From assembly GCF_900099655.1 (NCBI RefSeq), contig NZ_FNDC01000004.1, positions 1-64,000 of the forward strand: 64,000 bases of DNA, in the 5' to 3' direction. The translations under genes were made by a program, and so were the position numbers. Source of the DNA: Planococcus glaciei (GTDB lineage Bacteria > Bacillota > Bacilli > Bacillales_A > Planococcaceae). Below, piece by piece: positions 25,694 through 33,772 of the stretch. A model generated the notes under the pieces. The model was not told the origin of the DNA. It saw only the letters and a program-made list of their open reading frames with translations, and did no database searches. Within the stretch, counting starts at the first letter, position 1, and each line of letters opens with the position of its first letter.

Positions 25694-26923
25694 TTATGCT
25701 TTTGCTGTTTTTCGGTTCTTTTCATTTTCATCGATCAAAGCAGTTCCGACCAGGTCGCCGGTCACGTTCAAAGCGGTGCAGCCCATTCCGACGAGTGCGT
25801 CAATCGCTGTGAGCAGCGCCACGGCTTCGATTGGCAAGCCGAGCTGGACAAAGACGGTTGCAATCATGACAATGCCGGCTCCAGGAATGCCTGCCGTTCC
25901 GATGGACGCAAGCGTTCCGACGAGTACCACCATTAGCATATCCGAAAGGCTCAGCGGATCGCCGACCAAGTTGGCGGCGAACACCGCGGAAACGGCGATC
26001 CGGATTGCGGCACCGTCCATATTGATCGTTGCCCCAAGCGGAATGCTGAAGCCGTAAAGGCTTTTCGACAAGCCGAGATTTTTCGCCGCGGTCAAGGTCA
26101 GCGGCAGGGTGCCGGAGCTGCTTTGCGTAACAAACGCCGTAAGCATCGGCGTACGTGCATATTTATAGAAGCGGCCCGGTTTTATTTTGAATAGGATCAA
26201 CAGCACCGTGTAGATGACAATTTGTACCGCAAGTGCGGCATAGAGCACAAGAATCATCTCGCCTAAAGAAAAGAGCGTATCCAGCCCCTGGCTGCCGACC
26301 GTTTTTGCCATGATGGCAAATACCCCGATCGGCACATATTGAAGAATAACTTTTAAAATCAGCAGCGTCGCTTCGTTCAAAGCATCGATGGATTTATAAA
26401 GATGGTTGCCCAGTTCGCCGAGTTCGTGGGAGCTGCGCATATAGGAAATGGCAATTCCGAAGGCGAACGCCGTGAAAATGATGCCAAGCAGATTCAGCTC
26501 ACTGAACGCTGTAAAAATATTGGACGGGACGATATTCAAGAGTACACTGACGATGCCCGGATTTTCAGGCACATCAAAGGTTTCGCTGCCATCGAGCTGC
26601 ATGCCGGTGCCCGGCTGGAAAATGCTCGCGACTGCAAGGCCGACGATGATGGCAAATGCGGAGCTTAAGGTGTAGTAAATGAACACTTTGCCGCCCATGC
26701 GTCCGAGGTCGCCGATGTGGGTCTGGTTCACGCCGACAATCAGTGTAAACAAAATAAGCGGGATGATCAGGAACGTCAATAAGCTGAGAAGCAGATCGCC
26801 AAACGGTGCAAGCACCGTGGCATCTTCTCCGAAAACGAGCCCGACCCCAATGCCCAGAACAAGAGCGATAGTGATTTTTAAAATTAACGATGTGTCTAAA
26901 TAGGCTTTCCAAATTGCTTTCAT
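25694..26923 (-). CDS. Dicarboxylate/amino acid:cation symporter (DAACS family)
   Basis: A 409-residue secondary transporter related to GltP, GltT, DctP and SstT. Eight membrane helices plus the two re-entrant loops are represented by the TQSSSGTLPLTL motif (HP1) and GTAGIPGAG (HP2), with NMDGAAIR in TM7. It would import glutamate, aspartate, C4-dicarboxylates or cystine with Na+ or H+; the exact substrate cannot be told. ATG at 26923 follows TTTTGGAGGAAATT. Convergent with the flavin oxidoreductase gene. Confidence 0.94.
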   Translation of the reverse strand: MKAIWKAYLDTSLILKITIALVLGIGVGLVFGEDATVLAPFGDLLLSLLTFLIIPLILFTLIVGVNQTHIGDLGRMGGKVFIYYTLSSAFAIIVGLAVASIFQPGTGMQLDGSETFDVPENPGIVSVLLNIVPSNIFTAFSELNLLGIIFTAFAFGIAISYMRSSHELGELGNHLYKSIDALNEATLLILKVILQYVPIGVFAIMAKTVGSQGLDTLFSLGEMILVLYAALAVQIVIYTVLLILFKIKPGRFYKYARTPMLTAFVTQSSSGTLPLTLTAAKNLGLSKSLYGFSIPLGATINMDGAAIRIAVSAVFAANLVGDPLSLSDMLMVVLVGTLASIGTAGIPGAGIVMIATVFVQLGLPIEAVALLTAIDALVGMGCTALNVTGDLVGTALIDENEKNRKTAKA

Positions 26924-27183
26924 AATTTCCTCCAAAAGTTTAACGTATTCTAATAAAAGTTGATAAGTTTACTAGGGATTAATTCTAAAGTTATATTAGG
27001 AAAAGAAGTTTGTCAAAATGAATGCTCAAAAGTGAAACAGGAGAAGGAACTTTTTGCTTATCAGAAAAGAGCGCGAGAACTGCCGAGACTGTAAGAAATC
27101 AGTTTTTCATTGAGCGTAATCAGTTTTTAATAAAAAGAGAAGGGTATGGGTAAAAGAGAAGCCAGTCACGCAGGAGGGATTTT

Positions 27184-27372
27184 TTGAACAAACGGGTTAA
27201 AGATACCGTCCTTGGAACAGTCGTATACGGCGTAATTGCGATTATTGTATCAGCTATATTGAATGGCGGGGAACCATCTTGGACTTTGGTGATCGGGATG
27301 GCCATCGCCGGATTTCTCACTTATGCATTCATTTATCCAGCATTGGATAAAAGGAAACGCAAACAGGTTTGA
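27184..27372 (+). CDS. Small two-helix membrane protein, 62 aa
   Basis: TTG start at 27184 at ideal distance from CAGGAGGGAT. Two hydrophobic helices (about residues 10-27 and 34-53) are flanked by basic ends (NKRVK, DKRKRKQV), giving a helical hairpin with both ends in the cytoplasm. It is followed 17 bases later by another small membrane protein gene with its own strong ribosome binding site, so the two form an operon. Family unknown. Confidence 0.72.
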   Translation: MNKRVKDTVLGTVVYGVIAIIVSAILNGGEPSWTLVIGMAIAGFLTYAFIYPALDKRKRKQV

Positions 27373-27389
27373 TTGCAAAGGAGGCGCAT

Positions 27390-27647
27390 ATGGACAACAA
27401 AACGAAAATCATTCGCTGGCTGAAAGAGCCGATTTTCTCAAAAAAAGTGGATCCGTTCATTAATTTCCTGCTCGCCTTTTCAGGTGCAATGCTCGGCACA
27501 TTTGTCTATCCAAGAACCGAAATGCCTTTTTGGCAGTTCTTGCTCTGGATGATTCCGATTGCTATTTTGCTAGTCTTTTTCCTTAAAGTGATTGGCAGGG
27601 TTTGGAAGAAAAACAAGGGACCGCGTGGTGCAGCAAAAAACGACTGA
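27390..27647 (+). CDS. Small two-helix membrane protein, 85 aa
   Basis: ATG at 27390 directly behind AAAGGAGGCGCAT; an in-frame start at 27369 lacks a signal. Helices at about residues 23-40 and 46-68 are separated by a short loop (YPRTEMP); the N-terminal 20 residues and C-terminal tail (KKNKGPRGAAKND) are basic and so cytoplasmic. It is second in a two-gene operon with the 62-residue protein. The pair has the size and topology of a two-component membrane peptide complex, but no known family is recognised. Confidence 0.72.
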   Translation: MDNKTKIIRWLKEPIFSKKVDPFINFLLAFSGAMLGTFVYPRTEMPFWQFLLWMIPIAILLVFFLKVIGRVWKKNKGPRGAAKND

Positions 27648-27748
27648 TAAATCAGTATGCTGTGGTACTCCAACCCAAAAGTTAGGGTTAATAATCTGGT
27701 TTTGGGATGTTTTTTATGGCGAAATACAGTGAAAAATAGAGCATAGGA

Positions 27749-27785
27749 AAAGCCAACTTCGGGATGGATACCGAAGTTGGCTTTG
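27749..27785. terminator. Bidirectional terminator
   Basis: AAAGCCAACTTCGG (27749-27762) pairs with CCGAAGTTGGCTTT (27771-27784), between convergent units. Confidence 0.87.
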
Positions 27786-27818
27786 TGTTGTTTATCTGGA
27801 ATGAATTTCGTACCCGGG

Positions 27819-29483
27819 TCAGAAGGCACCCGATCCACCGCCACCGCCGCCGACTCCCGCACCGGAACCAACCGATCCGCCGCTTGCGCTGGCTGTAGTG
27901 GTCGAACCGGCTGAGACAAAAATGGCAGTCATGAATATCGGGTTCATGACAAAGCTGGAATCGTCTGCGGCCGATTCGGCGGAAGTGAAGGTCGCCGCTT
28001 TCCGTTCCGCGGTTTTCGGGTCGCTGCCGAGCAGGTAAGCGTAGGCACGCTGTTTTTCATCCGTCTTCAGCCGGTCCCACTGGTTAGCTGGCAAGTTTTG
28101 CATGGCCTCTTTCATTTTACGCCAGTTGCGGCGGATTTCATGCCCCTCGAATGTGATAGGCGAGTAGCTGATGGCAATGCCAAAAGCTGCCATCGCAAGG
28201 ACAATTGAAGCAGCCATCCAAGGGAACAGCTCGTAGATGCCGCTATAGATGGCGAGGCCGATGAACGCGGCACTCAGGAGGCCAGCCGTCCAGCGCAGCA
28301 TCGTGTGCTTCTCGTAAAAGCCTTTCGCTTTCACTTCCTGGGCAACGCCTTTATTCCATTTGGCAATAGCTTCGTTATAAGCGGCATGGTTGTCTTCGTT
28401 TTTCGTGAATTGTTCCACTCCGCTGAGTTTGAATTCCCGGCCATCGCCAATTTGGTCGAATAAAAGCTCAATCAGTACAGCTTCATGGTCATGGTCGGTT
28501 TTCCGGTGGACCAGCTCGAAATGGTCTTCCGCGAGCTGCCGGATATTGCCTTTACGCATAAGCTCCAGAATGGCTGCCGAAATCGCGTTCGGCGACAGGA
28601 ATACCGAGTTTGTAAAGTAAAGCAGGGCCGGAATGCTCATCGATTCTTTTGGTACGAAAAATTCGTATGGGTAATTGCGGATTTGCCGTTTCCGTTTGTA
28701 TGCGCGGAACCACAAAGCAAATGTTCCAATCAGCAGGAACACCCCGCCAATCACAATGGCTGGAATTCCGACATTGCGTGCGGTCTGCTGGTTCTTGGCA
28801 AAAGCCGCCGCTTCGTTTTCCAGGTTCTCGCGGTCCTTCGCGATATCGTCCCGGACTGTACCGGCTAGCGTCTCGGCACCCGGAAACAGTTCGGGCTCAA
28901 AGACTGCCCGCACATCGGCGTTTTCACCTTCCGGCACGTAGCCCAGTTCGAACAGTGCGGTGCCGTCGTCTGCAATGCGTTCTGTGCCGTACGCTTCTTC
29001 GTAGCCGAGAGCTTCTGTATTTTCAGCGGGAGCGGGCGGAGTGACGGCAATCGTCAAGTCGCCGTATTCGCTTTCGTTGCTTTCGTCAAAGAATGCCCAA
29101 TAAAACTGCGCCCCGTCTTCGAACTTCTCCACTGCGTTCGAAATCTCATAATTCAACTCAATTTGAATCGTTTCGCCGTCGTCCCCTTCGCGGTGGATCT
29201 GGTAAACGCCGTCTTCGATTTCCACTTTCAAGGGTTTGCCGTTTTCGGAAGCCGAGAAATTAGCGATCGTTGTTCCTTTTTTCTCGATTAGGCTGCGGGT
29301 AATGCCGTTAAAGTCGTCGTCGAATTCGTACGTGAATTGCTCCATGACATCGGCGGTGCCGTCTGCGTTCAATTGCGCATCAATCTGCACTTCTGAAATG
29401 TCAAAGTCGATCGCATAGACTTGCGCCGGAATCAGTCCCACTAAGAAAAACGCTAGTACATATGGAATAATTTTTCGTTTCAT
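27819..29483 (-). CDS. DUF2207 membrane protein
   Basis: A 554-residue protein with a signal peptide (residues 1-24, ending VYA), an extracytoplasmic DUF2207 beta domain (about 25-215: ISEVQIDAQLNADGTADV; YWAFFDE), a membrane helix (about 236-258), a cytoplasmic stretch, two further helices (about 405-445) and a C-terminal region that ends in a glycine-rich tail (GGSVGSGAGVGGGGGGSGAF). The Gly-rich end is typical of this family. Function is unknown; the proteins are widespread in Firmicutes. No operon partner. Confidence 0.9.
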   Translation of the reverse strand: MKRKIIPYVLAFFLVGLIPAQVYAIDFDISEVQIDAQLNADGTADVMEQFTYEFDDDFNGITRSLIEKKGTTIANFSASENGKPLKVEIEDGVYQIHREGDDGETIQIELNYEISNAVEKFEDGAQFYWAFFDESNESEYGDLTIAVTPPAPAENTEALGYEEAYGTERIADDGTALFELGYVPEGENADVRAVFEPELFPGAETLAGTVRDDIAKDRENLENEAAAFAKNQQTARNVGIPAIVIGGVFLLIGTFALWFRAYKRKRQIRNYPYEFFVPKESMSIPALLYFTNSVFLSPNAISAAILELMRKGNIRQLAEDHFELVHRKTDHDHEAVLIELLFDQIGDGREFKLSGVEQFTKNEDNHAAYNEAIAKWNKGVAQEVKAKGFYEKHTMLRWTAGLLSAAFIGLAIYSGIYELFPWMAASIVLAMAAFGIAISYSPITFEGHEIRRNWRKMKEAMQNLPANQWDRLKTDEKQRAYAYLLGSDPKTAERKAATFTSAESAADDSSFVMNPIFMTAIFVSAGSTTTASASGGSVGSGAGVGGGGGGSGAF

Positions 29484-29656
29484 GATCCATCACCTCTTGT
29501 ATAAGCATACGGATGGTGCTTTGAAAAGTTTCACGGAAGGAAGGCTAAGGCTCCTGCTTAGGGATGAATAATGGATTGGGAAAAAGGGATTGAGCAAGCC
29601 CGTCTTGAATTTTATTAAGAAGAAAAAGGCAAAAACTTTAAGAAGGAGGAATTGCC

Positions 29657-30043
29657 ATGCTGTTTATGCTGATAATCAAAGCATCACCCACTTCAGAAGC
29701 AGGGAAGCTTCCAAGTAATGAGCTGATGGAAGCCATGTCGCGGTATAACAAAGAATTGATGGATGCGGGGGTTCGGGTGATGGCAAAAGGGCTTCATCCC
29801 AGTTCGAATGGAATTCGCCTTTCGTACGCAAATCCTGGAGAAAAGCCGGTGGTGACCGAAGGGCCGTTTCCAAATCCCAACGAGCTTGTTTCCGGTTTCT
29901 TTTTGATTGACGTGGCATCGAAAGAAGAGGCGATTGAATGGGCGATGAGGCTGCCGGATCCAATCGGCAATGGTGAAGGGATGGCCGAATTGCGTCAGGT
30001 GTTCGAAGGGCCGGTAGAGAGTTCGGAACCGCAGTCCGATTAA
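29657..30043 (+). CDS. YciI/DGPF-family protein, 128 aa
   Basis: A small ferredoxin-like-fold protein of the YCII-related, DGPFR-type family. It shows MLFMLIIKASPTSEA at the N-terminus, VMAKGLHPSSNGIRL, a VVTEGPFPNPNELVSGFFLIDV segment and EEAIEWAMRLP, the usual order. In other bacteria these proteins are often encoded beside ECF sigma factors; none is nearby here. Enzymatic activity is not established for this branch. AAGAAGGAGGAATTGCC precedes the ATG. An alcohol dehydrogenase-like gene follows after 39 bases and may be co-transcribed. Confidence 0.88.
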   Translation: MLFMLIIKASPTSEAGKLPSNELMEAMSRYNKELMDAGVRVMAKGLHPSSNGIRLSYANPGEKPVVTEGPFPNPNELVSGFFLIDVASKEEAIEWAMRLPDPIGNGEGMAELRQVFEGPVESSEPQSD

Positions 30044-30082
30044 GTATTCGTCAGGTTTTCGCTTAGAAAAGGGGGATGGAAT

Positions 30083-31105
30083 ATGCGAGCCATGGTTTGC
30101 ACCCGGTACGGTCCGCCGGAAGTGTTGGAGCTTCAACAGCTCAACAAGCCGGTGCCAAAAGCCGGTGAAATTCTGATCAAAGTTCACGCATCCACCGTCA
30201 CGGCCGGAGATTGCGAAATCCGGAGCTTTAAATTTCCGGTGCTGCTGTGGATTCCGCTGCGGCTGTTTTTCGGTTTGCGGAAACCGAGAGTGAACGTACT
30301 CGGACAGGAATTTGCCGGGGAAGTTGAAGCCCTAGGAAGCGGACAGACGCTATTCAAGAAAGGCGACCGTGTCTACGGTGCGACGGGTTTGAAGCTCGGG
30401 GCGTATGCCGAGTATTTGTGTCTTTCCGGCAGCTCCGCAATCGCCCGGATACCGGAAGCAATCGGTTTTAAAGAAGCAGCCACGATCCCGACTGGTGGAA
30501 TGAATGCCTTGTTTTTTCTCCGAAAAGCGAGAATCCAGGCGGGCCAAAAAGTACTGGTCATCGGAGCCGGCGGCAGCATCGGCACGGTGGCTGTTCAGCT
30601 CGCCAAATATGCAGGCGCTGAAGTGACGGCCATCGACAGCAAGGAAAAATTGGATAGGCTCTTATCCATTGGTGCAGACCGCGTAATGGATTACCGGCAG
30701 GAAGACTTTACGGCAACTGGCGAAACCTATGACGTAATTTTTGATGTCGCGGGAAAGAGTCCCTTTACCAAAACCGTCAACGCATTGACACCGAAAGGCA
30801 TTTACCTGATGGGCAATCCGAGCCTTAGCCAAATGTTCCGGAGGCTATGGCTGACGAAAAAAGGCGGCCGGAAAATCATAGCAGGGGCAGCTAGCTACAA
30901 CTCCCAAGATTTGCGCGAGCTGAACCAACTGTTGGCAGAAGGCAAGCTCAAGGCGGTTGTTGATCAAGTATTTCCGCTGGAACAGCTGCGCGAAGCACAC
31001 CGCTATGTAGAGAGTGGGGCGAAGAAAGGCAATGTGGTGATTGCTAATCAATTGGAATTCCGGGAGATGAAGCAATTAACAGGTGGGAGAGAAAAGCATA
31101 AATGA
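30083..31105 (+). CDS. NAD(P)-dependent quinone reductase/alcohol dehydrogenase-like protein
   Basis: A 340-residue medium-chain reductase without the zinc ligands of true alcohol dehydrogenases, so a quinone-oxidoreductase-like enzyme. Motifs are MVCTRYGPPEVLEL, VTAGDCEIR, LGQEFAGEVEALG and the nucleotide-binding VIGAGGSIGTVAVQLAKYAGA at about residues 155-175, followed by VMDYR. It acts in the cytoplasm on quinones, enones or similar electrophiles; the substrate is not indicated. AGAAAAGGGGGATGGAAT precedes the ATG. Confidence 0.9.
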   Translation: MRAMVCTRYGPPEVLELQQLNKPVPKAGEILIKVHASTVTAGDCEIRSFKFPVLLWIPLRLFFGLRKPRVNVLGQEFAGEVEALGSGQTLFKKGDRVYGATGLKLGAYAEYLCLSGSSAIARIPEAIGFKEAATIPTGGMNALFFLRKARIQAGQKVLVIGAGGSIGTVAVQLAKYAGAEVTAIDSKEKLDRLLSIGADRVMDYRQEDFTATGETYDVIFDVAGKSPFTKTVNALTPKGIYLMGNPSLSQMFRRLWLTKKGGRKIIAGAASYNSQDLRELNQLLAEGKLKAVVDQVFPLEQLREAHRYVESGAKKGNVVIANQLEFREMKQLTGGREKHK

Positions 31106-31112
31106 AAAAGGT

Positions 31113-31148
31113 GAGCCGCCGTTTCGAAAAGAAAGGGCGGCTCTTTAA
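31113..31148 (+). terminator. Terminator after the quinone reductase gene
   Basis: GAGCCGCC (31113-31120) pairs with GGCGGCTC (31136-31143), followed by TTTA. It may also serve the convergent arr gene. Confidence 0.7.
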
Positions 31149-31204
31149 ATGGATTGTTTTCAGCGTAGTCAAATGAATAAAAATATCCACCTCCCATTAG
31201 AAGT

Positions 31205-31621
31205 TCAATCCAGGATAATCGCTTTTCCTTGTTCCCGCAAAGCCTTTAGGGAAGAAAGCATGTGATTGATTTCGTCATCAGTATGCCGTTCCCAAGCACC
31301 AAGTTCCGCAACGATCTTCAGCGGCGACTTCGAACGGTACGAACGGGTCGGGTTGCCGGGAAAGCGTTTGTCAGTCAAATTCGGATCGTTCTCGAATTCT
31401 CCCAGAGGTTCGACAAGATAGATTCTCTCTTTAGCATCAGTGGCAGCGAGTTCGGCGCCCCATTTTGCCGCTTCTAAGGTGGCGGTGAAATAGATGTAAT
31501 TGGATTTCTTGTCCTGGTAGTTGGATTGGTTTTGCGCCTCCAACAAATCGCCAATCGCCAACTGGGCTTTCGTTCCGTGGAAGAAAGGCCCGCGGTCTAA
31601 GGCTTCTTTGTTCTCATTCAT
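31205..31621 (-). CDS. arr: Rifampin ADP-ribosyltransferase (Arr)
   Basis: A 138-residue enzyme that transfers ADP-ribose from NAD to rifamycins and inactivates them. Almost the whole protein follows the Arr pattern: GPFFHGTKA, GDLLEAQNQSNY, YIYFTATLEAAKWGAELA, RIYLVEPLGEFENDPNLTD and RFPGNPTRSYRS. The residues corresponding to the H-Y-D active set of mycobacterial Arr are H15, Y44 and D79. CAAAGGAGGCAGATCCAT precedes the ATG. No integron, transposon or other resistance gene surrounds it, so it looks like a resident chromosomal copy. Confidence 0.95.
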   Translation of the reverse strand: MNENKEALDRGPFFHGTKAQLAIGDLLEAQNQSNYQDKKSNYIYFTATLEAAKWGAELAATDAKERIYLVEPLGEFENDPNLTDKRFPGNPTRSYRSKSPLKIVAELGAWERHTDDEINHMLSSLKALREQGKAIILD

Positions 31622-31791
31622 ATGGATCTGCCTCCTTTGATGCTTACAGTATAGGGCACGAATTCACGGAAAGGTAGTCTATAAATTGATTTTTAGATGG
31701 GGTATAATGGAGATAGGGAGAACGCAGCCCGTTAAACGCAAGGTCCGTTATCAATGATTCTGAAATGAAAGCCATAAAAACTTTTAATAAC

Positions 31792-31836
31792 AAAAGCGCC
31801 GAATTCTCTTGAAACAGAGAATTCGGCGCTTTTTTG
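31792..31836 (-). terminator. Strong terminator after the YitT gene
   Basis: An 18-bp perfect stem (31792-31809 with 31816-31833) flanked by T-runs in both directions. It lies 10 bases beyond the stop of the minus-strand gene. Confidence 0.9.
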
Positions 31837-31845
31837 TTCTGTAAA

Positions 31846-32721
31846 TCAGTGGATGTCCCGCTTCGTAAAGCTGCCGCCTCTGACTTCGGCGACGTCGTAT
31901 ACGGCAATGAACGCGTTCTTGTCGATTTCGTAGATGATTTCTTTCATCTTGCTGTCTTCAAGACGGTTGATGATGCAGGTGATTTCTCTGTATTCGTCGT
32001 TCGTGTAGGCACCTTTGACAAGGCTGTACGTAGCATTTCGGCCGAGGCGGTCGTAGATGGTCTGCACGAGCAGCTCCGGCTCTTTCGAAATGATTTTATA
32101 AGTTTTGGAGCCGCTGAATCCTTCTTCGACCAAGTGAATCACTTTGGATGCGATGTAATACGCGATGCCGGAAAGAAACGCGCCTTTCAAGCCGAAGACA
32201 AATGAAACGACAATAAAGACGAAGACGTTCAGGAACAGAATCATGTCACTCGTTCCGAACGGCAATTTGCGCGACAGCAGCACAGCAAGCATATCGATGC
32301 CGTCCAGTGCTCCGCCGTTCCGGAGGGCAAGCCCCATGCCGACGCCGATGATGATCCCGCCGATGACGGTGACGAGTAAGGTATCGCCTTCGACAATGGT
32401 TGGGACGTGGTGCATGACAGTCGTTGCATAGGCGAGGGAAGCGATGCCGATGACCGAATAGATGGCAAAGCTTCGTCCGATTTGCTTATAGCCCAAATAG
32501 ACGAAGGGGATGTTTAAGACGGCGATCAATAAGCCAAGAGGCAATTCAAACAATTGCGAGCCGACGATGCTGAGGCCTGTGATGCCGCCGTCCGATACAT
32601 TGTTCGGAATCAGCACGGCTTCAAGTCCATATGCGGTGATGAACGCTCCGATGATAATAGGCAGCGCCTTCATCAGTATTTTGGCACGGCTCTTCTTACG
32701 TTTTGTAATGGTTTGGTTCAT
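31846..32721 (-). CDS. YitT family membrane protein
   Basis: A 291-residue protein with the DUF161 membrane part, about five helices (GAFITAYGLEAVLIPNNVSDGGITGLS is the family signature at about residues 22-48), and a cytoplasmic DUF2179 domain at about 210-285 (SKEPELLVQTIYDRLGRNATY; REITCIINRLEDSKMKEII). The family is abundant in Bacillales and its transport or sensing role is unsettled. AAGGAGAAAATAAT precedes the ATG. Monocistronic. Confidence 0.93.
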   Translation of the reverse strand: MNQTITKRKKSRAKILMKALPIIIGAFITAYGLEAVLIPNNVSDGGITGLSIVGSQLFELPLGLLIAVLNIPFVYLGYKQIGRSFAIYSVIGIASLAYATTVMHHVPTIVEGDTLLVTVIGGIIIGVGMGLALRNGGALDGIDMLAVLLSRKLPFGTSDMILFLNVFVFIVVSFVFGLKGAFLSGIAYYIASKVIHLVEEGFSGSKTYKIISKEPELLVQTIYDRLGRNATYSLVKGAYTNDEYREITCIINRLEDSKMKEIIYEIDKNAFIAVYDVAEVRGGSFTKRDIH

Positions 32722-32861
32722 ATTATTTTCTCCTTCTATGTAGTTTCAGGATGGAACTTTTTTTCACTTAACTATTAAATATACCCTTTTTTTGGCTGTT
32801 TTCCTAGCGATAGCTCGACATGGAACGTCGAATGGATCTGCAGCAAATTTTCAGGCACGAA

Positions 32862-32892
32862 AAAAACACCTCCGAAGTTGTCGGAGGTGTTC
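32862..32892 (-). terminator. Terminator after the SDR gene
   Basis: AACACCTCCGA (32865-32875) pairs with TCGGAGGTGTT (32881-32891). On the minus strand it is followed by TTTTTTC. Confidence 0.87.
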
Positions 32893-32903
32893 TGAAAAAA
32901 CTA

Positions 32904-33620
32904 TTACGGGTTGGTTGACCAAAGGCCAGCTGATTTCAATAGCACGCGGGGATGAAGTTTCAACTGCGCTACCATCATTTCTGCCAAGTCTTCCGGCTGA
33001 AGGACATTGTCCGGGTTGCCGTCAGTCAAGTTGCTTTCAATTGCCAAGTCCGTCGCTACGGTGCTCGGAGTTAAGGCAGTGACGCGGATGTTGTGTTTTC
33101 TGACTTCCAGCATCAACGATTCTGTCAGCCCCATGACGCCGAATTTCGAAGCGCTATAAGCGCTTGTCACCGGTGCGCCTTTTTGTCCGGCGGTGGATGC
33201 AATATTGATGATTTCGCCTGACTGGCGCTCGATCATTTGCGGCAAGACGGCATGCGTTACGTAGTAGACGCCCATCAAGTTTGTATCGATGATGCTTTTG
33301 AATTCTTCCGGCGACAGTTCCAGGAACTTGCCGAATTTGCCGATGCCGGCATTGTTGATCAAAATATCGATCGATCCGAGTTCCGCTGTGATGTGCTCAA
33401 CGGCTGCGTTGACCGCTTCCGGGTCTGCAACGTCCGCTACAGCGAATACTGTTTTAACGCCGTATTGATCAAGTTCTGCCACTACCTTTTCCAAGTTGGC
33501 TGCCGTGCGTCCGACAAGCCCGACGTTGATGCCTTCTGCTGCGAAAGCAAGCGCAGTTGCCCGGCCGATGCCTCTTCCAGCTCCTGTGATTAATGCGTTT
33601 TTGCCTGTTACGTTTTGCAT
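32904..33620 (-). CDS. Short-chain dehydrogenase (FabG-like 3-ketoacyl reductase)
   Basis: A 238-residue classical SDR. The cofactor motif TGAGRGIG is at residues 12-19, NNAG at about 89-92, and the catalytic set is S142, Y155 and K159 (IASTAGQ; YSASK). It resembles the Bacillus YmfI/YqjQ-like FabG paralogs more than the fatty-acid-operon FabG, and no other fatty acid gene is near. ATG at 33620 is favoured by AGAGGAGCGGTACAT; upstream in-frame ATG is without signal. It reduces or oxidises an unknown carbonyl or alcohol with NAD(P). Confidence 0.92.
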   Translation of the reverse strand: MQNVTGKNALITGAGRGIGRATALAFAAEGINVGLVGRTAANLEKVVAELDQYGVKTVFAVADVADPEAVNAAVEHITAELGSIDILINNAGIGKFGKFLELSPEEFKSIIDTNLMGVYYVTHAVLPQMIERQSGEIINIASTAGQKGAPVTSAYSASKFGVMGLTESLMLEVRKHNIRVTALTPSTVATDLAIESNLTDGNPDNVLQPEDLAEMMVAQLKLHPRVLLKSAGLWSTNP

Positions 33621-33702
33621 ATGTACCGCTCCTCTATCGTTAATCTGTTCCATTCAACAGTGTAGCAAATCGACGCATAAAAACCTTAGTGAAGTGCTCA
33701 GG

Positions 33703-33753
33703 AAAAAGGCACTGCCCGCAAAAGCCGGGTTTCCGGACTTTCGGGGCAGTGCC
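33703..33753 (-). terminator. Terminator after aldA
   Basis: GGCACTGCCC (33708-33717) pairs with GGGCAGTGCC (33744-33753), enclosing an inner hairpin. The minus strand ends in TTTTTCC. Confidence 0.83.
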
Positions 33754-33772
33754 TATCGGATGTTCCTGCAGC

